DNA of 64,000 nucleotides from Arcanobacterium_A hippocoleae_A (GTDB taxonomy: Bacteria; Actinomycetota; Actinomycetes; Actinomycetales; Actinomycetaceae), in the NCBI GenBank assembly GCA_040360365.1, contig CP136412.1. The stretch is one strand, 5' to 3'. The notes beneath the pieces were generated by a model. That model made no database searches. It saw only the letters and a list, made by a program, of their open reading frames with translations, and was not told where the DNA came from. This document shows, in pieces, positions 38,129 through 48,476 of the stretch (its first letter is position 1; every line of letters begins with the position of its first letter). The translations under genes and the position numbers were made by a program.

Positions 38129-38551
38129 ATGGCGACAGTAATTGCCGTGGCAGGGCTGATTTTGTTGGTGGGATGGGCGGTTTATTATCTCTATCAGCAC
38201 CGCAAAAGCGGCAAGGCTTGTGTGGGGTGTGCTCTCGAAACTCAATGTCCGATTACTTCGCTTGGGTGCGCGAATAATCCGGAAAATAAATGCGGCAGCC
38301 GAGTGTTTTTGCAGCTGCAAGTCCGCCGCCCGAGTGAGAGTGATTTTTCGGCGCAAGATTTCGGCAATGCGGAAAAAATTGGCGGGAACATTGGAAATGG
38401 CGGCGGCAATGGGAATAATGCCAAAAAGCTGCAGTCAAGAAAAATCTTGGGAAAGCATAGGGGTGCGGCTGCAGTTGAGATTTGGCGACGGCTGACGCTT
38501 TCAGTAAAATCCAGATTGCGCAGTAAAATCAGTGAAGCAGAAGCAGAATAA
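38129..38551 (+). CDS. FeoB-associated Cys-rich membrane protein, long form
   Basis: 140 aa. One N-terminal membrane helix (IAVAGLILLVGWAVYYLY), a basic stretch, then a Cys-rich segment CVGCALETQCPITSLGCANN and another Cys (NKCGSRV). Short proteins like the first about 55 residues accompany FeoB in Gram-positives. The 80-residue polar, Gly/Asn-rich tail is unusual; it may be real or follow a missed base. The stop overlaps the feoA ATG as TAATG, so the end is natural and coupled. GAGAGGAA precedes the ATG. Confidence 0.75.
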   Translation: MATVIAVAGLILLVGWAVYYLYQHRKSGKACVGCALETQCPITSLGCANNPENKCGSRVFLQLQVRRPSESDFSAQDFGNAEKIGGNIGNGGGNGNNAKKLQSRKILGKHRGAAAVEIWRRLTLSVKSRLRSKISEAEAE

Positions 38552-38763
38552 TGAATCTTTTAGAAGCGGAAATTGGGCGAACTTATCAGATCCGAGAGAT
38601 TGAGACGCTCGATGAAGAGTTGAATGCTTTTCTCTTACGGCTTGGTGCATATCCGGGCGAGCCGATTACTGTTATTTCCAAGAAACGCAAATCTTGTATT
38701 GTGCTTTTGAAGAATTCGCGCTACGGGTTAGATTTTGCGCTTTCCCAAGCAGTTATTATCTAA
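38551..38763 (+). CDS. feoA: FeoA domain protein
   Basis: 70 aa SH3-like protein that supports FeoB. EAEIGRTYQIREIE, LLRLGAYPGEPITVISKKRK and DFALSQAVII match the FeoA domain, including the late Ala-x-x-Ile end. It is translationally coupled to the Cys-rich protein by TAATG. Its last codons form the left arm of a strong hairpin. Confidence 0.9.
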   Translation: MNLLEAEIGRTYQIREIETLDEELNAFLLRLGAYPGEPITVISKKRKSCIVLLKNSRYGLDFALSQAVII

Positions 38764-38780
38764 GCTGCTTGGGAAAGCGC
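38737..38780 (+). terminator. 16-bp hairpin over the feoA stop codon
   Basis: GCGCTTTCCCAAGCAG (38737-38752) pairs perfectly with CTGCTTGGGAAAGCGC (38765-38780) around a 12-nt loop that holds the feoA stop. No T run follows on the + strand. It may terminate, stabilise the 3' end or limit feoA translation. Confidence 0.55.
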
Positions 38781-38845
38781 GGTGGAAGATTGCAGTTGGG
38801 ATAACGGAAATCGGTGCAGAATTTCCGCAGAATCAGGCAGACAGC

Positions 38846-39285
38846 TTATTTGCCGTCGTTTTCAGGATGTTCGGCCATGATTCTTTTGGTCATTTCTTTG
38901 GTTTCCACCCACTTCTGCCGCACTTCTTCATCAGATAATCCCGGCTTCCAAGATTTCAGCAAATAAGCTGAAATTAGTTCAATAACAGCTGCGCATACCG
39001 TCATAATTAAAGTTGGCTGTATTGATTGAAAAATCGCAGCTGAAACTAGAAAATATCCTGCAGTATAGCTGAAAAGCGTGCGATAACCGGCAGCCATCCG
39101 CCCGGCTGGTTTTTCCTGTGAAACTTATTCCAGCGGAAGTCAAATAGTGCGGAAAGCGTTTCACCGATGAATACGCTTATGCCAACAGTGAGCACAGTTA
39201 GCAGTACTGATGTATCGGTATCTGCAAACCAGAAGCATAGTGCAGCTGCAAGAAAGACGAGTATGCTGAGAAATACGCCTGTCAA
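38846..39285 (-). CDS. Membrane protein of unknown family
   Basis: About 146 aa after adding one base in the T run 39110-39114 (+ strand), which joins FDFRWNKFHRK with PAGRMAAGYRTLFSYTAGYF. About four hydrophobic segments, then a charged C-terminal tail (SDEEVRQKWVETKEMTKRI). The start is taken as TTG 39285; the open frame extends about 16 codons further up and a second lost base there would allow an ATG near 39350. I do not recognise the family. It lies convergent to feoA. Confidence 0.55.
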
Positions 39286-39667
39286 AAGGTGGCCTGCCCA
39301 GATGTGTGAAAACGGGACTGGTTTCCAGTTTTAGTTTTGCTGTTCCATATTAGTCGCATGCCTCATTCGAAAATGCTGTCTGTTATGAAGTTTGTATTCA
39401 TTGCAGCAAGTTTTGCATCATCGTTGATAATTACACTGCAATAATTTCACTGTATTCGGTGGTGAATAGTTTGTACACCCTGATATTTGTTGGTATCGCA
39501 CCCTGATATTTATCGAGGTTTGCAAGACAAGAGAAGCAGATTGTGTTAATGGAGAAGCAGATTTGCAAACTGGCGCATTGCAGAGCCGGATATGAAAATA
39601 TTTTTATACGGGATGCCGGCGGAAATTAGATATTTCCGTGAAAATAAGCCATTATCCAGTTCTCCAA
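39286..39667. other. Gene-free stretch with short direct repeats
   Basis: About 380 bp between two minus-strand genes. It holds two copies of CACCCTGATATTT (from about 39475 and 39499) and two of GAGAAGCAGATT (from about 39531 and 39550). No gene or RNA was recognised. Confidence 0.35.
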
Positions 39668-40640
39668 TTAATCATCCGTCTCTGCGGCGGTTACGAAATC
39701 AATCAGAGCTTCAACTTTTCCAAGAAAAGCTGGTTGCAGATCAGTGTAAGTATTTACTGAATCAAGGATTCGCTTCCAGCTTAACCCGCGATCTTCTTTC
39801 GTCTCATATGCCCAGCCAAGCCGTGCCAGCGTCCCTTTCTTTATATCTTCACCCCGCGGCACCTGCGGCCATGCCTTAATCCCAACAGCTGTCGGTTTTA
39901 TCGCTTGCCATAAATCGACAAACGGGTGTCCAAGCACAAGCACTCCTGGAATCTGATTCGCGGCTTCAGCAATTCGTGATTCTTTTGATCCTGCCACTAA
40001 ATGATCAAGCAATACTCCAGCGCGTTTTTGGTGCGACGGGGAAAAATTTTCAGCACTTCCAGCAGATGATCCGCGCCAAAAAGTTCCTCAATCATGATTC
40101 CCGAAAAGGCAAGATCTTCGCCCCAAATTTTCGAAATCAGCTCCGCGTCATGCTTTCCCTCCACCCAGATTCGTGAAGGAAGCGCCACTCGCGGTTCGTG
40201 CTTCACATGTAATGAGCCGGAAGCGGTCACAGTTTTTCCGGCTACCGTTTTTAGTTTTTTCCGCCGGCTGGGGCATTATGCTGCGCAGCAGCGACGGGCG
40301 GCAACAGATAAACGGCTTTCCCCGCAAGCCAAAATCCGGCACCCAGCGGAAACGAGCGGCGTTTAAAATCGCCGTCTTCTAACTCCATCTGCCATTGTCC
40401 GGCGATTTTCCGTACGCTCATCACTTCACCCACGTATCCGGAGGACACATCTTCAAGCACCATTCCGCGCTGTACAGGAATCTCGCGCGGGGCGTTGCGG
40501 TAATTAGCCGGTAATTCAATTTCGTTAAGCGCATAGCGGTCATTCGGATGCGCATAGAGCGGCTGCGGAGCTCCATAGTTTCTGCGTGAATCGTGAATCG
40601 GGCGCCCGGAAGGGTGCCGGTTGGAATAATCTTTTCTCAT
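39668..40640 (-). CDS. DUF3097 family protein
   Basis: Actinobacterial protein of unknown function, about 324 aa, usually next to hrcA. GMVLEDVSSGYVGEVMSVRK and RSFPLGAGFWLAGKAVYLL form the N-terminal beta domain. SRIWVEGKHDAELISKIWGE and LDHLVAGSKESRIAEAAN form a TOPRIM-like C-terminal part, with LVLGHPFVDLWQAIKP. Breaks at T6 40255-40260 and CC 40017-40018 (+ strand) are each repaired by one base. It is divergent from hrcA. The TOPRIM suggestion is from EGKHDAE and the Asp pattern; it is not proven. Confidence 0.85.
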
Positions 40641-40750
40641 CAAAAATAGGATAGCTCACATCGCCGTCGTTATCGGTGAGCCGGAATTTCGCGCGGGGCG
40701 TGAGGGAACAAGCGGATTCAAAGAGGAAGTTTCCAAAAATCAGCGTAGAA

Positions 40751-40777
40751 TTGGCACTCGTGGGGTGAGAGTGCAAG
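40751..40777 (+). promoter_or_regulatory. CIRCE operator upstream of hrcA
   Basis: TTGGCACTC - 9 nt - GAGTGCAAG, against consensus TTAGCACTC-N9-GAGTGCTAA. It is the HrcA binding site, about 150 bp before the hrcA start, so hrcA-dnaJ is autoregulated and heat-inducible. Confidence 0.88.
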
Positions 40778-40929
40778 ATTCTCTTGGTGTACTGACTGCG
40801 TGCCTGTTGAAAAATAATAGGCTGCAAAGCAGCAGCATCTGGAAAATTGCGATGCGGATAATACTAAAACTTTGCGTACGTTTGTAGATTGAACAGAACC
40901 TGGAACTGGATAGTCGGAAGGAGTGAGAC

Positions 40930-41952
40930 ATGACTAACCCGCAACAGCGCCGCGCTGCTGTATTGAATGCAATTGTGGAAGATTATGTCACTACACGGGA
41001 ACCGGTTGGTTCCCGCTCCGTCGTTGAGCGCTATCACCTTGGTGTCTCCTCCGCTACGGTGCGTAATGATATGGCACATCTGGAAGAAGCGGGGCTGATT
41101 ATTCAACCGCATACTTCTGCCGGCCGAATCCCCACCGACGCTGGTTATCGTGCATTTGTCGATTCACTTGCGGAAATTAAACCGCTTTCGCGCGGTGAAA
41201 GAAACGCTTTCCAAAAAGTGCTGCATGACGGAGTAGATTTAGACGACGTAATCTCGCGTGCGGTACGTTTACTTGCGCAAATCACAAATCAGGCGGCAGT
41301 GGTGCAATATCCGTCATTGCGAAAAACTACATTGCGCCATATTGAGATTGTGCCGATGTCCAGGAAGATGCTGCTGCTCGTACTTATCTCAAACGCCGGG
41401 CGAGTTGAGCAAAGAATGCTTGAAATCAGCGGTGATTTCACTGAAAACGATTTCCAAACACTGCGAAAAATTTGTAATGAACATCTTTGCGAAAAGCAGC
41501 TTTCCCAGTTGCAGACTACTTTCCCGCTTGCTTTAAATGCACTTGCACCGCAATTGCATGAGGTTGCAAAGCATATTTTTCAGACGATTATCTCCACGCT
41601 TGCTGCAGACACAGAAGAGCGTGTAGTGGTTGCAGGCACCGGAAATCTTTCCCGGTATGATGTCGATTTTGTAAATTCAATTTCCCCGGTTCTTGACGCA
41701 CTCGAAGAGCAGGTTATTTTGTTGAAGCTCTTAGCAATGCAAGTTACTGGTGTGCATGTGCAGATCGGGCATGAAAACGATGAGAGTGCATTAGCAGAAA
41801 CCTCAATCGTTTCCACTGGATACGGTAATGGTTCGAATCAGCAAATTGCACGTCTTGGGGTAATCGGGCCAACTCGGATGGATTACCGGGCTGCAATTTC
41901 TTCGGTTTATGCAATTTCGCAATATCTCACCGATATTCTGAAAGGAACGTAA
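40930..41952 (+). CDS. hrcA: Heat-inducible transcription repressor HrcA
   Basis: Represses class I heat-shock genes by binding CIRCE. 340 aa, intact. N-terminal winged helix: QQRRAAVLNAIVEDYVTTRE, PVGSRSVVERYHLGVSSATV, RNDMAHLEEAGLIIQPHTSA, GRIPTDAGYRAFVD. C-terminal: LGVIGPTRMDYRAAISSVYA. TCGGAAGGAGTGAGAC gives a strong ribosome binding site before the ATG. dnaJ follows by about 190 bp. Confidence 0.97.
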   Translation: MTNPQQRRAAVLNAIVEDYVTTREPVGSRSVVERYHLGVSSATVRNDMAHLEEAGLIIQPHTSAGRIPTDAGYRAFVDSLAEIKPLSRGERNAFQKVLHDGVDLDDVISRAVRLLAQITNQAAVVQYPSLRKTTLRHIEIVPMSRKMLLLVLISNAGRVEQRMLEISGDFTENDFQTLRKICNEHLCEKQLSQLQTTFPLALNALAPQLHEVAKHIFQTIISTLAADTEERVVVAGTGNLSRYDVDFVNSISPVLDALEEQVILLKLLAMQVTGVHVQIGHENDESALAETSIVSTGYGNGSNQQIARLGVIGPTRMDYRAAISSVYAISQYLTDILKGT

Positions 41953-42146
41953 ATTTTGGCAAAGCTGATTGGCACGGCAGCTGCCAATCGGAAACGCAGG
42001 GAAAAGAATCGGCACGGTTGAAACCGCCGCGTGAACCAACACGCAATGTCAATTAAAATGTCAAAGTAAACTCAAAGCGAATCGATTTTAGAAATTAAAA
42101 TATCAAAAAACAACGCAAATACAGCAGAAGATAGGTGCGAATTTTA

Positions 42147-43300
42147 GTGGCTGATTACTACGAAATCCTCGGTGTTTCCCGAGATGCTTCCGAAGCTGAA
42201 ATTAAGAAAGCATACCGCAAACTTGCCCGCCAGCTTCATCCAGACGTAGCCGGGCCGGATGGGGCAGAAAGATTTAAAGAAGTAACGGTTGCCTATGAGG
42301 TGCTTTCTAATAAGGAAAAACGTCAAATGTATGATCTTGGCGGCGAAGATGCACTTCGCGGCGGAGGGGCAGGATTTGGCGCAGGCGGATTTAACGGCGC
42401 TGGTTTTGGCGGTTTTGAAGATATATTTTCGAGTTTTTTCGGCGGCGGTGCAGCAAATTCCGGCCGAAGCAGAGCTTCGCGGGTGCGGCGCGGCGGCGAC
42501 ATCGTCGCAAGAATGCAAATTTCGTTAAAAGACGCCGTTTTCGGGGTTGAAAAGCAAATCCGTGTCGATACGGCGATGGAATGCCCGCAATGTCACGGTT
42601 CGATGATGGCTCCAAATACCGAGCCGGTTACGTGTACTGATTGTAACGGCACCGGGCAGGTGCAGCGCGTGGCTAATTCAATCTTCGGACAGATGATGAC
42701 CACTACTACCTGCGCGAACTGCCAGGGATACGGGACAAAAATTGTTACGCCGTGCCCGGAATGCTCCGGTGAAGGCCGGATTCGCGGTACAAAGCAAGTG
42801 CAGGCAAGCGTTCCTGCCGGCGTGGAATCGGGAATGCGGCTGCGGATGCCGGCACAGGCAGATGCGGGAGTTGCCGGCGGCCCGGCAGGTGATTTATACA
42901 TCGAAATCATGGTTGGGAAAGATCCCATTTTCAGCCGGGTTGGTGATGATCTTTTGTCAATCCTGTCAGTACCGATGACGGCAGCAATTCTCGGCACTGA
43001 CATCGAGATTGATACTTTTGATGGAAAAAGAAAATTACGATTGAACCTGGGACGCAATCCGGATCTGAAATTATACTTTCCGGTCTCGGTGTAACCCGGC
43101 TGCATCGAAATCGCCGCGGAAATCTCCGGGTAACAATTAATGTAGTTACACCAACGAAACTTGATGATGAACAGAAACGATTAATCCGCGAATTTGCTCA
43201 GCTCCGGAATGAGGAAGATGCCGACGGGGCAATGGAGAAAGAAGACAGCTCAATTTTCCAGCGGTTAAAAGATAAATTTAACTCTTGGAGTGAATCGTGA
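42147..43300 (+). CDS. dnaJ: Chaperone DnaJ
   Basis: Hsp40 co-chaperone of DnaK, about 384 aa. The J domain is DYYEILGVSRDASEAEIKKA with HPD in RQLHPDVAG. A Gly/Phe-rich linker (GFGAGGFNGAGFGGFEDIF) and four zinc motifs follow (CPQCHGSM, CTDCNGTG, CANCQGYG, CPECSGEG); the first lacks the last Gly. One break at A4 43031-43034 restores KRKITIEPGTQSGSEIILSG. The start is GTG 42147 with ATAGGTG upstream; GTG 42135 is possible. The stop TGA overlaps the rsmE GTG (GTGA), so the two are coupled. This is the HrcA-linked, DnaJ2-type copy. Confidence 0.95.
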
Positions 43301-44093
43301 CATTTCCAGTTTTCGTTAACCCGCAGCTCAGTGCAAATGACGTAACCGCAGGCGGTACTGTCATGCTCGTTGGGGCAGAAGCCCGTCATGCTGCCGTAGT
43401 ACGGCGGATTAAACCCGGAGAAATAATTGATGTGGTTGACGGGCATGGGCTGCGGGTAACAGCTGAAGTCACATTGGCGGCAAAGAACGAAATACAGGCC
43501 GCAGTGGTGAAAGTAGTTCAAGAGCCGGCATCAAATATCTCAATCACACTTGTGCAGGCTCTGGCAAAAGGCGGACGCGACGAACAGGCAATTGAAACAG
43601 CCACCGAATTTGGTGTAGATAATGTGATTCCCTGGGAATCACAGCGCTGTATTGTCTCATGGGAAAATAGCGTGAAAGAAGCGAAAGCCCGCGCAAAATG
43701 GGAAGCTGCGGTATTGGCCGCAGGGAAGCAGGCACGCCGTGCAGCAATTCCGGTTGTCAGCGAAAAACTTACATCCCGGCAGCTTGCGGCGTGGATAAGC
43801 GCACAGGTAGGTGCAGGCGGATGTGTTTTCGTCTGTCACGAAGAAGGTACACAGCCTCTGGTGCAGCTGCTGCAGCGGTTCAAAAACGGAAAGAAAGCGC
43901 TAATGAATCTTTATCGGAATCATTGACGTTCGTGGTCGGTCCAGAGGGCGGAATCACACCTGATGAAATTCAACTTTTCAAAGCTGCTGGTGCGCAAATT
44001 GTACTGCTTGGGGAACACGTCCTTCGCTCGGCAACTGCCGGACCGTGGGCAATTGCCGCTGCGAAAGCATTACTGCAGGAGGCGGCGGAATGA
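43297..44093 (+). CDS. rsmE: 16S rRNA (uracil-1498-N3)-methyltransferase
   Basis: SPOUT methyltransferase, about 265 aa. VGAEARHAAVVRRIKPGEII is the N-terminal PUA-like part, LVQALAKGGRDEQAIETATE FGV the catalytic start, and FVVGPEGGITPDEIQLFKAA and LLGEHVLRSATAGPWAIAAA the knot and SAM site. One break at A5 43882-43886 restores FKKRKESANESLSESLTF. Start GTG 43297 overlaps the dnaJ stop. Confidence 0.94.
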
Positions 44094-44158
44094 ATCGGAT
44101 GCGATGATTAGTGTAAAACCAACGAAAATAGCATCCAGTGTGCGATAGGATTGCATTG

Positions 44159-45153
44159 ATGAGTGAAGAAAAGACGATAGAAACTATCCGGACGTTAAAT
44201 GTTCCGGCGCGCTTGCCGATGATTAATCTTCTCGGGCATAGTGATTCTATTTTGCGGGTGCTGGAAAATGGTTTACACCCAGCGAAAATTACTGTGCACG
44301 GTAATGAGATTAAAATTTCCGGCACGGCGGCGGCAGTAGATTTTGCTGCTGAATTAATCGTGGAACTAATTGAAGTGGCAAAAGCGGGAGAGCACCTTAG
44401 CGCTGATGCAGTCAATCGTGCGATTGCAATTGCCCGCGACGGAATGGCAAAACCGACACAACTGCTGAATGCTGATATTCTCTCCAGCCGCGGAAAAACT
44501 ATTCGTCCGAAAACATTAGGGCAAAAAGCATATGTAGATGCAATTGACCGCAACACAATCACTTTCGGAATTGGTCCGGCGGGTACCGGAAAGACGTATC
44601 TCGCAATGGCGAAAGCCGTCGTCGCACTTCAAAAAATGAAGTGGCGCGAATTATTTTAACCCGTCCGGCGGTAGAAGCCGGCGAATCTCTTGGATTTCTT
44701 CCTGGTACTTTGAACGACAAAATTGATCCGTATCTGCGTCCGCTTTACGATTCGCTTTATGACATGGTGGATCCGGAGACGATTCCGAAACTGATGGCGG
44801 CAGGTACAATCGAAGTGGCGCCGCTGGCGTATATGCGTGGGCGGACGCTCAATGATTCGTTTATTATTCTTGACGAAGCGCAAAATACCACCGCCGAGCA
44901 AATGAAAATGTTTCTTACCCGCCTTGGTTTCGGATCAAAAATGGTGATTACCGGCGATATTACACAGATTGATTTACCGGGAAAAACTCGCTCTGGGCTG
45001 CAGATGGTGCGGCGAATCTTGCGTAATGTAGACCATATCAATTTTACAGAGCTTGGCTCGGCAGATGTGGTACGCCATCGGATTGTTGCTGATATTATCG
45101 ATGCCTATGCCCGATGGGACGGGGTGAAAGCAAGTACCGGCAAGAATCGCTGA
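44159..45153 (+). CDS. phoH: PhoH-like ATPase
   Basis: P-loop ATPase of the PhoH/YbeZ type, linked with YbeY in RNA maturation. About 331 aa. An N-terminal KH-like region precedes Walker A GIGPAGTGKTYLAMAKAV; then ILTRPAVEAGESLGFLPG, Walker B DSFIILDEAQNTT and VITGDITQIDLPG. One break at A6 44631-44636 restores LQKNEVARIILTRP. ATG 44159 has TAGGA about 9 nt upstream. It is followed by ybeY after an unusually long 277-bp gap. Confidence 0.95.
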
Positions 45154-45430
45154 GAATTTTGCATGGGAATTGTGAATACTGCGCACTTTTGTAATTATGT
45201 TTTGAAAAGTTTTTATAAGAGCGATTTTTAAAGTATGTTTTCAAATTTTCGGCTGCCGCTTGATACTGGTTTTGGAAAGCAGGTGAACGTGCTTGATTTC
45301 CATGCGGGGAAGAAGTTATCAGAATAAAGATATTGCATTTACAAATTAATAAAGAAGAAAAATCTTCGCACATCTGCGAAAAAACGAAATTTAAGAATTA
45401 TAAAAGTGCGCAAAATACGGGGAGAATACG

Positions 45431-45952
45431 ATGATTGAAGTAAACGACGAATCTGGTTTTACACCAGTACCAGACGCTGCAGAGATTTCGGCACTTGCAG
45501 AATGGGTATTTGTACAAATGCGTGTCCACCCGCAAACAGATCTCAGCATCGTACTTGCCGATGAACAAACAATGAGTGTACTGCATGAACAGTGGATGGA
45601 TTTACCTGGGCCGACGGATGTACTGTCATTCCCGATGGATGAGCTTCGTCCGGCGCCGCCTGGAATAGAACCGCAGGAAGGACTGCTTGGCGATATTGTA
45701 ATCTGCCCGTCGGTAGCAGCGATGCAAGCCCGCAAATCCGGGCATGCAGCGATGGAGGAAATCCTCTTACTTGCCACACACGGAATCTTACATTTACTTG
45801 GATTTGATCATGCCGAAGAAACTGAACGGAAAGAAATGTTTGCACTCCAGCGCCGACTGCTCCTTGGATTCTTAGCACGCAAACCGCATGACCCAAACCA
45901 GCCTGTGCGTGACATTTCCGAAATTGACGATATTGCACCGACTATTGAATAA
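45431..45952 (+). CDS. ybeY: Endoribonuclease YbeY
   Basis: Zinc-dependent rRNA maturation RNase, 173 aa, intact. The metal motif HGILHLLGFDHAEETER (H3XH5XH type) is near residues 115-131, preceded by PTDVLSFPMDE and LLGDIVICPSVA. GGGGAGAATACG precedes the ATG. It lies between phoH and the CorC-like gene, the standard order. Confidence 0.95.
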   Translation: MIEVNDESGFTPVPDAAEISALAEWVFVQMRVHPQTDLSIVLADEQTMSVLHEQWMDLPGPTDVLSFPMDELRPAPPGIEPQEGLLGDIVICPSVAAMQARKSGHAAMEEILLLATHGILHLLGFDHAEETERKEMFALQRRLLLGFLARKPHDPNQPVRDISEIDDIAPTIE

Positions 45953-46104
45953 CCGACGAATTCCACATAAAACGCTGCCAAGGCAAGACCGTCTTGATTG
46001 TTTTAATATTATCTCTGTCAGGAACTTTATTCGGCAGTTTTCCAATATCCGATTTTCTGAACCGGTCACTGCTCCGATAAACAAAAAAGGATGAAATAAA
46101 CCAA

Positions 46105-47371
46105 ATGCACGAGATTACCAATATCCCGCTCGCAATTCTCGCTGCCGTCGCTGGCATTTCACTGCTCATCTCGGTATATTTTCGGCTTGTTTTAGTGGGA
46201 TTGAACCGTTTGATTCGTTCGAATATTCGGGAAGCGATTGAAAATGACGAAGCACACAAACGGCTTGCAGATATCGCAGAACACCGTCCAGCAGCAAAAA
46301 CAGCTGCACACGGAGTCCGCGTGATTTTTATTTCACTCTTTGCAATTTCACTGCTGCTGATTTTAATTAACTATATTCCGCAAGCCTGGCTCGCTCTCCT
46401 CGCGGCAGTCGGAGTGATTATCGGAAGTTATGCACTTTTTAACCTGATTCTGCCCTCAGAAATCGCGGTGAAAAAACCGCTGAAAATCGTAAACGGAGCA
46501 TTCTTCCTGCTCTGGCCGCTCACGAAACTCATTGCACTTTTTGTGCATAAACACGAACCGCTCGACGAAGAAGAACGCGAAACACAAAACGAAGACCAAA
46601 TCGCGATTATGGTTGAACGTGTAAGTGAATCTGAAGCAATTGAAGATGATGAACGCTCGCTGATTAATTCAGTTTTTGAACTCTCGCGTACAATCGTGCG
46701 TTCGGTGATGGTGCCGCGCACCGATATGATTAACATCAACAAAGACCATACTCTCGATAAAGCGCTTTCGCTTTTTCGCGCTCTGGTTTTTCACGTGTGC
46801 CAGTAATCGGCGATTCAGCTGATGAGCTTCTCGGAGTGCTCTATCTGAAAGATATTATTAAAAAGTCCACCGCCGCCCTGAAAATTACGCGCTTTCAGTA
46901 ACCTCGGTAATGCGCGAACCGCACTTTGTACCTGAGACGATGGTCGCCGATGATCTGCTTCATAAAATGCAGGCAACTGCCGTACATATCGCGATTGTGG
47001 TAGACGAATATGGCGGAATTGCCGGGCTGGTTACAATTGAAGATTTGCTTGAAGAACTTGTCGGCGAGATGGTTGATGAACATGATACGGCACATCCGGA
47101 AGTTATTGATTTAGGCGGCGGATCCTACCGTGTTCCCGCAAGAATGCCGATTACTGATTTCGGTGAACTTTTCGGGAAGACTATTGAAGATGATGATGTG
47201 GATACCGTCGGCGGATTACTGTCAAAAACTCTTGGCAGGGTGCCGTTAGTGGGGTCAGCAATTGAAATTCACGGTATTCATATTGAAGCTGAGCGCTATG
47301 AAGGACGCCGGAAACGCATTGCAACGGTGATTGCCTCACCGGTAAGAGAAACAACAGCAGAGGATGAGTAA
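46105..47371 (+). CDS. HlyC/CorC family protein (CBS domains)
   Basis: Membrane-anchored protein of about 422 aa. Three N-terminal hydrophobic segments resemble a DUF21/CNNM domain (VKKPLKIVNGAFFLLWPLTK). MVPRTDMININKDHTLDKAL begins the CBS pair, and a CorC_HlyC transporter-associated domain ends the protein (YRVPARMPITDFGELFG, DTVGGLLSKTLGRVP). CNNM/CorC proteins are Mg2+ or Co2+ efflux-linked. Breaks at T5 46772-46776 and A5 46860-46864 restore FSRSGFSRVPVIG and IIKKVHRRPENYALSV. It is co-directional with ybeY and era. Confidence 0.9.
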
Positions 47372-47377
47372 ACATAA

Positions 47378-48333
47378 ATGAATATTAACTGCAGCCAAAC
47401 CGATTCCCAGATTTTTCCTTTTTCATCCGAAGAAAATTATCGCGCAGGTTTTGTCGCAATTGTGGGACGCCCGAATGCGGGAAAATCCACGCTGATTAAT
47501 TCCCTCGTCGGTGAAAAAATCGCCATCACTGCAAATCAGCCGGAAACTACGCGGAAAGTAATTCGCGGCATCGTCTCGCATGAAAACGGACAGCTTGTGC
47601 TGGTCGATACGCCTGGTCTGCATCGTCCGCGCACATTGCTCGGGCAGCGGTTGAATGATCTTGTTTCCGATGCGCTCAGCGATGTGGATGCGGTTGTAAT
47701 TTGTTTTCCGGCTGATGAAAAAATCGGACCAGGAGACCGGTATCTGCTTGAAAAAGTAATGCTCACACGCGCTGCGGTTTTTGCGGTAATCACGAAATCA
47801 GACAAAATCTCTCGTGAAGCACTTGCAGCGAAACTGCTTGCGGTTAGCCAACTGGCAGATTTTACGCAAATTGTGCCGGTGTGTGCCGTAACAGGCGAAC
47901 AAATCGAACTGCTTTCCGGACTGCTAACTGCACAAATGCCGCTTTCGCCGCCGCTTTATCCGAAATCTGCGGTCACTGATGAGAGTGATGAAGAACGTAT
48001 GGCAGAGCTGATTCGCGAAGCGGCACTCGAAGGGGTGCGTGAAGAACTTCCGCATTCAATTGCCGTCGTAATTGAAGATGTCGGAGAGCGGGTGCGGCAG
48101 CGCGGCGATAAACGTCCGCCGATTGTGGATGTTCGTGCATCTGTGTATGTTGAACGTGATTCACAAAAAGGAATTGTTATCGGCAAAGGCGGGCAGCGGA
48201 TGAAAGCTGTTGGCGCACGTGCGCGCCATGGGATTGAAGAATTGCTGGGAAAAAAGTTTTTCTTGATATTCGGGTAAAAGTCGCAAAAGACTGGCAGAAA
48301 GATCCAAAATTCCTTGGCCGGCTCGGGTTTTAA
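47378..48333 (+). CDS. era: GTPase Era
   Basis: Ribosome assembly GTPase with a C-terminal KH domain, about 318 aa. G1 is VGRPNAGKSTLINSLVGEK, G2 TTRKVIRG, G3 DTPGLHRPRTLLGQ, G4 TKSDK. The KH part is RDSQKGIVIGKGGQRMKAVG. One break at A6 48250-48255 restores GKKVFLDIRVKVAKDWQKD; without it the protein would lose only its last 20 residues. It starts 6 bp after the CorC-like stop. Confidence 0.95.
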
Positions 48334-48476
48334 TGCGCGATACGTTTCGGCGGTTAATTTATAGTTCGCTTTGAAAATGATTAGCATAAATTTCAATTAT
48401 CAACGAGATTCATGCCTTTTATATCAAAGAGTGGGCAAAATATTCGAAATCTGAAAAAGGCTGGTAAATAATTATT

